Positions 1 to 5,601 of a stretch of 5,601 bases of DNA are shown in pieces. Under the pieces are notes generated by a model that searched no databases, had not been told where the DNA came from, and worked only from the letters and a program-made list of their open reading frames with translations. Source of the DNA: Bacteroidota bacterium (GTDB taxonomy: Bacteria > Bacteroidota > Bacteroidia > Bacteroidales > UBA1556); NCBI GenBank assembly GCA_003648395.1, contig QMPB01000350.1, positions 1 through 5,601 of the forward strand. Reading direction: 5' to 3'. Made by a program: the position numbers and the translations under genes. Within the stretch, counting starts at the first letter, position 1. The number at the start of each line of letters is the position of its first letter.

Positions 1-916
1 CTCTCACTGAATTTCCTGAGAAATCTTTAGAATTATCGAAAATATTATCAATCTCTATTCCTTCAAAATGAATACTTTCTTCATGATTATAAACTCGTGT
101 ATTCTTATTCCAATAAATAAATCCTAAATTCTTAATATCAACTCTAAACTTATAAGCATTTTGAACTTCTTTCTGATAATACAAGTCAATCGAAGCTCCA
201 TAACCTTGAATTTTAGTAAAATTATTACCCATTACTTCTGTAGAAAGGTATAAAAACTTTCCTTCTAAATCAATATATTTTCCTAATGAGTCAACGTATA
301 AACTAGCATTCTCACTTTTAAAACTGGAATACTGATTACCTAGGTTAAGAGCTACTTGAAAACCAAATTCAATATTTTTAAGTTCATTCTTTTTATACAA
401 ACCTCCCTTTACTTGGTAGAATTTAAGATTATTATTAGAAACATTATGCAAGCCTGCAGCCTCTTTACCAGCGAATTGCTTTGTTCCAAAAAACATTAAA
501 GAATAGAAATCGTCAGTAAATAACATCTCATTTATAGAGTGCCATTCTATTGCAGTCGAAAATCCTAAATATGAATTACCAAACAATGCATGTGGTTGCT
601 TTCTATATTGCAACACAATATCAGAACTCATACCTAACGGATTATTCTCACCATTTAGCCTATTAAAATTATCCACTTTCAAGTCTTTATCAATATAACC
701 AGAAGAGATATAAGTTACTAGAAAAGCATTATTGAGGTAAGATGAAAAATCGTAATTAACACTTAAATTAATCTCTTGAGTCTTAACTTTTTTTACGTAT
801 GAGACTAGCTCTGTAATAACAGTATCTATCTTAGTAGAGTCAGAAATATTCTGTGCTTTAACAATAGCCGAGTTTATTATAATGAATGATATAATAGTGA
901 ACAATCTAAATTTCAT
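1..916 (-). CDS. Predicted outer-membrane beta-barrel protein, DUF5723-like (3' end outside the window)
   Basis: The reading frame is open from an ATG at 916-914 to the left edge, giving 305 residues without a stop; the C-terminus is missing. Residues 1-21 form a signal peptide (Lys2 and Arg4, a hydrophobic core, then VKA before Gln22), so the product is exported. The mature part alternates polar and hydrophobic residues and is rich in Tyr, Phe and Asn, as in amphipathic strands of an outer-membrane barrel, for example around 48-72, 98-125, 165-192 and 236-262. The stretch near 262-287 (NLGFIYWNKN, then a FEGIEI segment) resembles my recollection of Bacteroidota DUF5723 proteins, which is a tentative family call. 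The ATG lies inside the end of the upstream lipoprotein gene: 11 nt are shared and the lipoprotein's TAG lies within the first codons here, so translational coupling is likely. A GGGGG run lies about a dozen bases before the ATG, but Bacteroidota rarely depend on such sites. Function is unknown; a porin-like or assembly partner of the lipoprotein is inference. Confidence 0.8.
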   Translation of the reverse strand, partial: MKFRLFTIISFIIINSAIVKAQNISDSTKIDTVITELVSYVKKVKTQEINLSVNYDFSSYLNNAFLVTYISSGYIDKDLKVDNFNRLNGENNPLGMSSDIVLQYRKQPHALFGNSYLGFSTAIEWHSINEMLFTDDFYSLMFFGTKQFAGKEAAGLHNVSNNNLKFYQVKGGLYKKNELKNIEFGFQVALNLGNQYSSFKSENASLYVDSLGKYIDLEGKFLYLSTEVMGNNFTKIQGYGASIDLYYQKEVQNAYKFRVDIKNLGFIYWNKNTRVYNHEESIHFEGIEIDNIFDNSKDFSGNSVR

Positions 917-2462
917 ATTCAAAATCCCCCACAATTTTTACATCAGTTTTATAATGGTCATAAAGTTTATAAACTAAGTTATATTCAGAGTTAACTTTAA
1001 ACCTAATCAGCATATTATTTGATTGTTTTAATTCACTAATTAATTGTTCAGTAAGCTGAACCGTCAAAATAGTTAATGTTGGAGTCTTCACTATCTCATT
1101 TACAGGAATGCCCGACTCAATAAGTGAATTACTCCCATTTATTAGTGAATCTATTATTTGATTTTTTGAATTTAATATATAGAACTGCACTTCAAAATCA
1201 AAGGGAAACATATTCTCTACATATATGTTTAAACCACCTCCAATAACTTTATCTGAAAAACTAATGTCTTCAATATTCTCAAAAACTAGATTAGTTGCAC
1301 TAAATTCTAAGGGAATTTCGAGATTAAGATTAGCCTTAATAGTTCTATCAAAATACAAAAAATCATTACCCGAACTCATATTTCCTAATGGATTTAATTC
1401 TGCTTTCATACTATAACATATAGAATCAGGCATAATCTCAATCATTTTGTCAAGATTAGAATTACTAATATCATAATGTTTATGATTTGGATATGCTGGA
1501 TAATCAGGATTATTACTTTCTGAAGCACGTATAAGATTTATTGATGAACCTACTATTGAGTGGTTCAAAACAACCCTCTGCTTTGGATTATTTCTAATAG
1601 TAGAAATGTCAACCACATCAATACTAACATCGGCACCAACATAATTATAAATATCAATTTCTGCTTTTGTATTTTCTAAATCAAAAGAACCACTTTTCAA
1701 CTTATCAAATGAATGCAATGCTGTAGACTCTCTAGTTTCCATTGTCATCTGCCCCAAATAGCCACTAACGTATTCTGGAACAAACTCATCGAAAGTAGAA
1801 ACAATACTTATACTATCGGCGGGATAAACCAATACTGTATCAGCATCGGGATGAAGCCACACAGTAGTTAAAGCATAAATGGTATTGTAAGTATCATGTC
1901 CTGAACCAGTAAGATCTAGCATATAGTCGTCAAACTCAATAAACTGCTCCAAGGTAGCAAAAGCAGTATCTGAAGCCCCTGGCACCTCTTGCATAGTTTC
2001 ATATACAATACCATCCTTAGTAGCACTATATAACTTATAACTAATTAAAAGAGGCTGCTTTATTCCACTTCTCACATTAAATTTAATTTTAGCTTTTGAT
2101 GCTTTTGATTTGGTTAGTTGCATTTCACCAAAATCAAGCTGAGTATTACTATATTTCTTTATTACTTTCTGCCCTGGGATAACCGTTAGAATCACAGGCA
2201 CATTAAAAGCTTCATTGGAAATAGTATCTCCCATGGCAACAGCGGAATCTGCTAACTTCATATCAAAGACCTCATTGAGTACTAATGATATACTATTATC
2301 GGGATTTGCCACTGTATTTGAGTCGTTAAAAATATCTCCAATATCAATTGTAGATACTAATATCGGTGCAAGAATATCTGTTTTCCAATGTGGATTTATC
2401 TCCTTACGACAAGAGGACAAACCTATTATTAGGAGAATTATTAAGGCTATATGTTGTTTTAT
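906..2462 (-). CDS. Large secreted lipoprotein of unknown function, probable ATA start
   Basis: The frame ends at TAG (908-906). The only canonical start at the 5' end is a TTG at 2420-2418, but that codon is the Leu of a lipobox (LSSC), so starting there would remove the signal peptide. Reading upstream gives MKQHIALIILLIIGLSSC if the ATA at 2462-2460 initiates: a lysine, a hydrophobic core, and Cys18 as the lipidated residue, 518 residues in total. No ATG, GTG or TTG occurs between that ATA and the in-frame TAA about 24 bases further upstream. Position +2 is Arg, not Asp, which fits outer-membrane sorting; the following Lys-Glu is a weak hint of a surface-export signal. The mature N-terminus (NPHWKTDILAPI) matches a pattern I recall from large Bacteroidota lipoproteins of unknown function. 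The protein appears beta-rich, with a segment near 410-440 (GGLNIYVENMFPFDFEVQFY) suggestive of an immunoglobulin-like or LEA-like fold. It overlaps the downstream barrel gene by 11 nt and follows the hydrolase gene after 58 bp. I do not recognise a specific function. Confidence 0.82.
   Translation of the reverse strand: MKQHIALIILLIIGLSSCRKEINPHWKTDILAPILVSTIDIGDIFNDSNTVANPDNSISLVLNEVFDMKLADSAVAMGDTISNEAFNVPVILTVIPGQKVIKKYSNTQLDFGEMQLTKSKASKAKIKFNVRSGIKQPLLISYKLYSATKDGIVYETMQEVPGASDTAFATLEQFIEFDDYMLDLTGSGHDTYNTIYALTTVWLHPDADTVLVYPADSISIVSTFDEFVPEYVSGYLGQMTMETRESTALHSFDKLKSGSFDLENTKAEIDIYNYVGADVSIDVVDISTIRNNPKQRVVLNHSIVGSSINLIRASESNNPDYPAYPNHKHYDISNSNLDKMIEIMPDSICYSMKAELNPLGNMSSGNDFLYFDRTIKANLNLEIPLEFSATNLVFENIEDISFSDKVIGGGLNIYVENMFPFDFEVQFYILNSKNQIIDSLINGSNSLIESGIPVNEIVKTPTLTILTVQLTEQLISELKQSNNMLIRFKVNSEYNLVYKLYDHYKTDVKIVGDFEYEI
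2460..2462 (-). promoter_or_regulatory. Probable non-canonical ATA initiation codon of the lipoprotein gene
   Basis: ATA sits exactly where an ATG would give a textbook lipoprotein signal peptide beginning with Met, Lys, Gln. One G-to-A change from ATG would explain it. No other canonical start is available upstream of the lipobox in this frame, and there is no ATG on this strand in any frame between the signal peptide and the end of the hydrolase gene. Whether it truly initiates, reflects a sequencing error, or marks a silenced allele cannot be told from the sequence. Confidence 0.55.
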
Positions 2463-2494
2463 TTTGTTGATTTGGTTATTTGGTTATTTATTGA
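2463..2494. repeat. Four-unit 8-bp tandem repeat abutting the lipoprotein start
   Basis: On the + strand the units are TTTGTTGA, TTTGGTTA, TTTGGTTA and TTTATTGA, all in the same 8-bp phase; the middle two are identical and the outer two each differ from them at a few positions. The array ends at the base next to the inferred ATA start codon, so in the transcript it is the untranslated leader just before initiation. It is short and AT-rich, so slippage or chance are both possible. Confidence 0.6.
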
Positions 2495-2522
2495 TTTTTT
2501 TGGGATAAATTGGTTATTTATT
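2480..2522. repeat. 13-bp perfect direct repeat flanking the spacer
   Basis: TTGGTTATTTATT occurs at 2480-2492 and again at 2510-2522, 30 bp apart. The right copy includes two bases of the hydrolase stop codon and also supplies a second in-frame TAA directly after it. The left copy overlaps the 8-bp repeat. It looks like a local duplication within the hydrolase-lipoprotein spacer. Confidence 0.6.
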
Positions 2523-3885
2523 AATGTACTAGTGTTTCATGCGAGAATTCATTCTTGATTACACCATCTATCCACTTTGAAATATCAGTAATTACTACAG
2601 GGCTAATATTTCCTTTACGATTGTATTCTTCAGGATATGATTTCTCTTTACCTTTTATAAACAAGTGATTCAAATTTGAATAAAATATATAATTAGTTTT
2701 ACTTCTTGATCCCAAAGCTTTTCTCCAATTTTCAAAATCATCTCTTGTTACTTGATAATCTCTGCTTCCTTGAAGAATTAGCATAGGTGTAGAAATAGAC
2801 TTTGCAGTTTCAATAGGGTTGTATTGAGTGAGACTTAGCCAAAAAGCTGTGTCGTTAGTCAATGGTAAGTTCAATTCCATATCGGGATTTTTACGTAAAT
2901 CTTTTTCAAGTCGCTTTACGTTCTTAGCTTGCTTTTTTATCTTCTTTATTTCAGCCTTTTCAGCTTTGGAAATACATCCTCTAGCGTAAAGATACTCGTA
3001 TTGCTCTACTACTAAATCTTCTAGTGGCCTAGAATTTCCTGCCATAAGAATTATTCCATCTAATTCACCTGATTTCTGAGCTATTCTAGGCGATAGATTT
3101 GCCCCAAGACTATGGCCAATTACAAACACCTTCAACTCTTGAAGTTTTTTGTTTTTCTTAACCTCCTCAATTGCTTTCACTGCATCATTTACTACCACAT
3201 TATCAATGTCAGTCTTTAATCCTTTTGTATTTCCTGTTTGCTTGGCAATATAAGTTCGCTTATCATACCTTAGGCTTGCAATTCCATTTTTAGCAAGTTC
3301 ATGTGCAAGTTCTAGAAACATTTTATTAGGGCCAATAGTTTCATCCATATCGTTGGGACCAGAACCATGAACAAAAACTACTGTAGCTATTATTTCATGA
3401 TTTTTAGGATAACAGAACATTGCTGGAAATTCAAAACCTTGATTCTTAAAAGCATATTTCTTTTCAAAGAATTCTGAGGATTCCTGAGGTTCTCTTTCTT
3501 TCGCTTTCTTTCGCTTGTATGGAATAAAGAAAATACCTGCAATCTTATTTTCTTTATTGAATGTTAAGCGATATTTTAGATTCCCTTCTTTAAAAGAAAG
3601 TATGCAATCCACAACCAAATTTGGAAGTATTTCTTTTGAATAAACAGTGTCTATTTTATCAAACCTACCATATTGAGATGAGATTTGTTGCCAAATAGAA
3701 GCAGTAGTTTTCACATCAAGTTTAGAGGCTACCTTTTCGGTGAAATAAACATTAAGTTTCTCTGCCTCTCCATTTCTAAGCCAGTCAATACTTTGTGTGG
3801 TAATACTTTTACATAGACTATCGTCTTGTGCAAATCCACTTATGGAGAAAATTATTAAGATTAATATTGTAAGTATTCTATTCAT
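2521..3885 (-). CDS. Secreted alpha/beta hydrolase with N-terminal DUF3887-like domain
   Basis: The 454-residue product starts at ATG 3885-3883 and ends at tandem TAA codons. Residues 1-20 are a signal peptide ending in FAQ, so it is exported, probably to the periplasm. Residues about 22-123 look like a DUF3887/SnoaL-like alpha+beta domain (WLRNGEAEKLNVYF, then WQQISSQYGRFDKI). Residues about 145-445 are an alpha/beta-hydrolase fold: HGSG at 173-176 likely supplies the oxyanion hole, GHSLGA at 257-262 contains the nucleophile Ser259, Asp376 in LQGSRDYQV is the acid, and His407 in NLNHLF completes the triad. A Lys-rich helical stretch at about 306-332 probably forms a cap over the active site. 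This two-domain layout matches EstD-type esterases and related S9-like hydrolases, so ester or acyl hydrolysis is likely; the substrate is unknown. The gene is separated from rarA by a heptad array and from the lipoprotein gene by 58 bp with no evident terminator, so co-transcription with the latter is possible. Confidence 0.9.
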   Translation of the reverse strand: MNRILTILILIIFSISGFAQDDSLCKSITTQSIDWLRNGEAEKLNVYFTEKVASKLDVKTTASIWQQISSQYGRFDKIDTVYSKEILPNLVVDCILSFKEGNLKYRLTFNKENKIAGIFFIPYKRKKAKEREPQESSEFFEKKYAFKNQGFEFPAMFCYPKNHEIIATVVFVHGSGPNDMDETIGPNKMFLELAHELAKNGIASLRYDKRTYIAKQTGNTKGLKTDIDNVVVNDAVKAIEEVKKNKKLQELKVFVIGHSLGANLSPRIAQKSGELDGIILMAGNSRPLEDLVVEQYEYLYARGCISKAEKAEIKKIKKQAKNVKRLEKDLRKNPDMELNLPLTNDTAFWLSLTQYNPIETAKSISTPMLILQGSRDYQVTRDDFENWRKALGSRSKTNYIFYSNLNHLFIKGKEKSYPEEYNRKGNISPVVITDISKWIDGVIKNEFSHETLVH

Positions 3886-3912
3886 TATGTTTTATTGATT
3901 ATTTGTACTGTA

Positions 3913-4045
3913 AAAGGCTAAAGTTGAAAGGCTAAAGGCTAAAGTTTAAATGTAAAAAACTCAGAACTCCCAACTTTTAACTCCGAACTTACAACTCATA
4001 ACTTTTAACTCATAACTTACAACTTTTAACTCATAACTCATTTCA
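3913..4045. repeat. Degenerate 7-bp tandem array, about 19 units
   Basis: Reading the + strand in one fixed 7-bp phase gives AAAGGCT, AAAGTTG, AAAGGCT, AAAGGCT, AAAGTTT, AAATGTA, then twelve consecutive units of the form NNNAACT (3955-4038), then a decayed CATTTCA. The variable triplets of the AACT block are AAA, CAG, CCC, TTT, CCG, TAC, CAT, TTT, CAT, TAC, TTT, CAT. Phase is unbroken over 133 bp although two unit types are present. The array begins one base beyond the rarA stop codon and stops 27 bp before the hydrolase ATG. It resembles in style the short tandemly repeated heptanucleotides known from cyanobacteria; that comparison is by analogy only. Because 7 is not a multiple of 3, it is not a coding repeat. 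Confidence 0.92.
4003..4038. repeat. 15-bp direct repeat with 21-bp period inside the heptad array
   Basis: TTTTAACTCATAACT occurs at 4003-4017 and 4024-4038, so this part of the array repeats at three-unit (21-bp) spacing, with TACAACT between the copies. This suggests that the array grew here by duplicating blocks of several heptads, and that this end is the youngest. Confidence 0.75.
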
Positions 4046-4046
4046 C

Positions 4047-5318
4047 TCAATATCCATATTTCACCTTCCATCTATCTTTAAGCCAAGCTTTAATCTGATT
4101 TTCTTTTATATTATTTCCTGGTTCATATAATGTTGTTCCTTTTAGTTTGTCAGGCATAAACTCCAAATCTACAAAATTACCTTCATGTGAATGCGCATAT
4201 TGATAGTTTTCACCATAACCAATATCTTTCATTAGCTTAGTTGGAGCATTACGCAAATGCAATGGAATTGGCAGATTTCCTGTTTGCTGCACTAATTTCT
4301 GTGCTGCCTTTATTGCCAAATAAGACGCATTACTCTTTGCTGAGGTTGCAAGATAAATAACTGTTTGAGAAAGAATAATTCTTGATTCTGGCCAACCAAT
4401 TTTACTTACTGCATCGAAGCAAGTATTTGCTAGCAAAACAGCATTAGGATTGGCATTACCAATATCTTCAGATGCTAGAATCAATAACCTCCTAGCAATA
4501 AACTTAGGGTCTTCACCCCCTTCAACCATTCTAGCAAGATAATAAACTGCAGCGTTAGGATCGCTTCCTCTTATTGACTTGATAAAAGCAGAAATAATAT
4601 CGTAATGTTGCTCTCCATCTTTATCATAAATAGCCAAATTTTGATGAATAATACTACTCACACTTTCGTCAGTAATTACAATATCACCAGTTGCTCTTGT
4701 CATAAGAGTAGTACAAACCAACTCAATTGCATTCAGAATCTTTCGAGCATCTCCACCAGAAATTCTAAAAAGAGTATTGGTTTCTTTTAACACAACTTTT
4801 CTCCCTAAGTCTTCCGACATAGTAATAATAGCTGTATTAGCAAGCTTCTTCAGATCTTCAACATCAAGAGGTTTAAGAATATACACTTGAGTACGAGAAA
4901 GCAATGGTGAAATAACTTCAAAAGAGGGATTCTCTGTAGTAGCACCAATTAAACGAACCACTCCTTGCTCTACAGCTCCAAGTAGCGAATCTTGCTGCGA
5001 TTTTGAAAATCTATGAATTTCATCAATAAAAAGAATCGCTTGTGTAGCCGACATTTTTGCTTGATTAATCACATTACGCACATCTTTTACGCCTGAGTTT
5101 ATTGCAGAAAGAGCGAAAAAGCTCATATCCATTTTTTGGGCAATAATATTTGCAAGAGTAGTTTTACCAACACCAGGAGGACCCCAAAGTATCATTGAAG
5201 GAATATTTCCACTTTCTATGGCATTACGCAAAATAGCACCTTTACCAACAATATGCTGTTGACCAAGATATTCATCAAGATTCTTAGGGCGTAATCGCTC
5301 CGCTAGTGGTTTTGTCAT
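4047..5318 (-). CDS. rarA: Replication-associated recombination protein A (RarA/MgsA), AAA+ ATPase
   Basis: This is a complete 423-residue member of the RarA/MgsA/WRNIP1 family, cytoplasmic ATPases that act at stalled replication forks and interact with single-strand binding protein in E. coli. The N-terminus has the family pattern PLAERLRPKNLDEYLGQQHI. Walker A is GPPGVGKTT at 46-54, with Lys52; Walker B is ILFIDE at 95-100, with Asp99 and Glu100; sensor 1 is ATTENP at 126-131; the likely arginine finger is Arg142 in SPLLSR; sensor 2 is GGDAR at 188-192. The C-terminal MgsA tetramerisation part is also intact: IRGSDPNAAVYYLARM around 249-264, LASEDIGNANP around 281-291, and HLRNAPTKLMKDIGYG around 354-369. 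Length is close to the usual size, slightly shorter at the N-terminus than E. coli RarA. The ATG at 5318-5316 is the natural start, with no upstream in-frame ATG nearby. The gene ends with TGA, immediately followed by the heptad array. Nothing links it functionally to the downstream envelope genes. Confidence 0.97.
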   Translation of the reverse strand: MTKPLAERLRPKNLDEYLGQQHIVGKGAILRNAIESGNIPSMILWGPPGVGKTTLANIIAQKMDMSFFALSAINSGVKDVRNVINQAKMSATQAILFIDEIHRFSKSQQDSLLGAVEQGVVRLIGATTENPSFEVISPLLSRTQVYILKPLDVEDLKKLANTAIITMSEDLGRKVVLKETNTLFRISGGDARKILNAIELVCTTLMTRATGDIVITDESVSSIIHQNLAIYDKDGEQHYDIISAFIKSIRGSDPNAAVYYLARMVEGGEDPKFIARRLLILASEDIGNANPNAVLLANTCFDAVSKIGWPESRIILSQTVIYLATSAKSNASYLAIKAAQKLVQQTGNLPIPLHLRNAPTKLMKDIGYGENYQYAHSHEGNFVDLEFMPDKLKGTTLYEPGNNIKENQIKAWLKDRWKVKYGY

Positions 5319-5338
5319 AGTGATTAATTGATTTGATG

Positions 5339-5346
5339 CGAAAATA
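5339..5346 (-). promoter_or_regulatory. rarA: Weak candidate -7 promoter element for rarA
   Basis: On the minus strand this reads TATTTTCG, one mismatch from the Bacteroidota primary-sigma -7 element TAnnTTTG, and it ends 20 nt before the rarA ATG, which would give a very short leader. No TTTG is seen at the expected distance upstream (about 19-21 nt), so support rests on one element in AT-rich DNA. Confidence 0.25.
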
Positions 5347-5549
5347 GGAAAAAATAATTAACTATAGTATGTTTAAGGTACTGTTTTATTATGATTATCA
5401 ATACTAGGCTTTACTTTTAATCATATGAATTTAAGTCAATCTTCGTTTTAAATAAATTACATTGTTATTAGTCAAATTGCAACTAATCAGTTTATCAAAA
5501 TCCTCTATTCCACTTTATTAGAAATTAAAAATTTGTGCTTTGTCACTAT

Positions 5550-5571
5550 TTTTTGCTAAAAAAAGCAAAAA
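5550..5571. repeat. Small inverted repeat, possible weak terminator
   Basis: TTTTTGCT (5550-5557) and AGCAAAAA (5564-5571) form an 8-bp stem with a six-A loop. Only two G-C pairs hold it, but T and A runs on both sides would let it work as a bidirectional terminator for a gene lying to the right. The right arm, read on the minus strand, also contains TATTTTTG (5573-5566), an exact match to TAnnTTTG, so a promoter is an alternative reading. Confidence 0.3.
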
Positions 5572-5601
5572 TACCGCCAAAACCTCTAGAATTAGTATTC
5601 A

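Larger units (their letters stand above)
3886..4046. other. Intergenic region between rarA and the hydrolase gene
   Basis: This 161-bp gap is almost entirely taken up by a 7-bp-period array. Only about 27 bp next to the hydrolase start lie outside the period. I find no convincing terminator hairpin for rarA and no good match to a Bacteroidota promoter; TACATTTA on the minus strand at 3954-3947 is one base off the TAnnTTTG element but has no properly placed upstream TTTG. Confidence 0.7.
5319..5601. other. AT-rich region upstream of rarA without a confident gene
   Basis: These 283 bp carry frequent stops in most frames. They hold the weak rarA promoter candidate, an imperfect dyad (ATTAGT at 5467-5472 and ACTAAT at 5482-5487) and an inverted repeat near the right edge. 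Short open stretches touch the right edge on both strands (minus-strand tail ending at a TAG at 5548-5546; plus-strand frame open from a GTG at 5535), but neither is long enough to call a gene. Confidence 0.6.

Noticed and set aside
621..1395. Shared NPLG...MSS motif in the barrel protein (residues 93-98) and the lipoprotein
   Set aside because: The match is only a few residues, with a one-residue gap and no similarity around it; chance is more likely than common origin.
1225..1416. Plus-strand 63-codon open frame
   Set aside because: It lies wholly antisense to the lipoprotein gene, has no recognisable motif, and is an expected by-product of AT-rich coding DNA.
906..2420. Lipoprotein gene starting at the TTG at 2420
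   Set aside because: That start would begin at the lipobox itself and leave out the hydrophobic signal peptide that is clearly encoded just upstream.
2215..2508. Plus-strand 97-codon open frame with a hydrophobic C-terminus
   Set aside because: Its hydrophobic end is simply the reverse strand of the lipoprotein signal-peptide region and the repeat spacer; the rest is antisense to the lipoprotein gene.
3947..3954. Promoter for the hydrolase gene (TACATTTA on the minus strand)
   Set aside because: One mismatch from TAnnTTTG, no upstream element at the right spacing, and it falls inside the heptad array, so chance is the simpler explanation.
3913..4045. CRISPR array
   Set aside because: The period is 7 bp with no long conserved repeat and no unique spacers, and no cas gene is nearby.
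4605..4790. Plus-strand 61-codon open frame
   Set aside because: It is antisense to the conserved core of rarA and has low-complexity, non-family sequence.

Overview
The window looks like a chromosomal piece of a low-GC Bacteroidota genome (Flavobacteriia, Cytophagia or Bacteroidia cannot be separated from this alone). The evidence is the AT-rich DNA, a lipoprotein and beta-barrel pair of a type typical of that phylum, a signal peptide ending in FAQ, and the absence of clear Shine-Dalgarno sites. All four genes lie on the minus strand, so transcription runs from the right edge to the left edge.

Layout from right to left along transcription: (a) 5319-5601 is AT-rich sequence with no confident gene, holding a weak promoter candidate for rarA and a small inverted repeat near the edge. 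(b) 4047-5318 is rarA (mgsA), a complete AAA+ clamp-loader-like ATPase linked to stalled replication forks. (c) 3913-4045 is a striking array of about 19 back-to-back 7-bp units that fills almost the whole gap between two genes. (d) 2521-3885 is a secreted alpha/beta hydrolase with an N-terminal DUF3887/SnoaL-like domain and an intact Ser-Asp-His triad. (e) 2463-2522 is a short spacer with an 8-bp tandem repeat and a 13-bp direct repeat. (f) 906-2462 is a large lipoprotein whose signal peptide is fully readable but has no ATG, GTG or TTG ahead of it; an ATA sits exactly where the start should be. (g) 1-916 is the N-terminal 305 residues of a predicted outer-membrane beta-barrel protein (DUF5723-like), which starts inside the lipoprotein gene with an 11-nt overlap and runs off the left edge.

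The lipoprotein and barrel genes are almost certainly co-transcribed and translationally coupled, and probably act together at the outer membrane; their substrate or role is unknown. The hydrolase may be in the same transcript (58-bp gap, no visible terminator) but need not share a function. rarA is a housekeeping gene and is probably only a neighbour. I see no CRISPR array, insertion sequence, tRNA, rRNA, phage gene or defence system. The real surprises are the heptad array and the non-canonical start codon.
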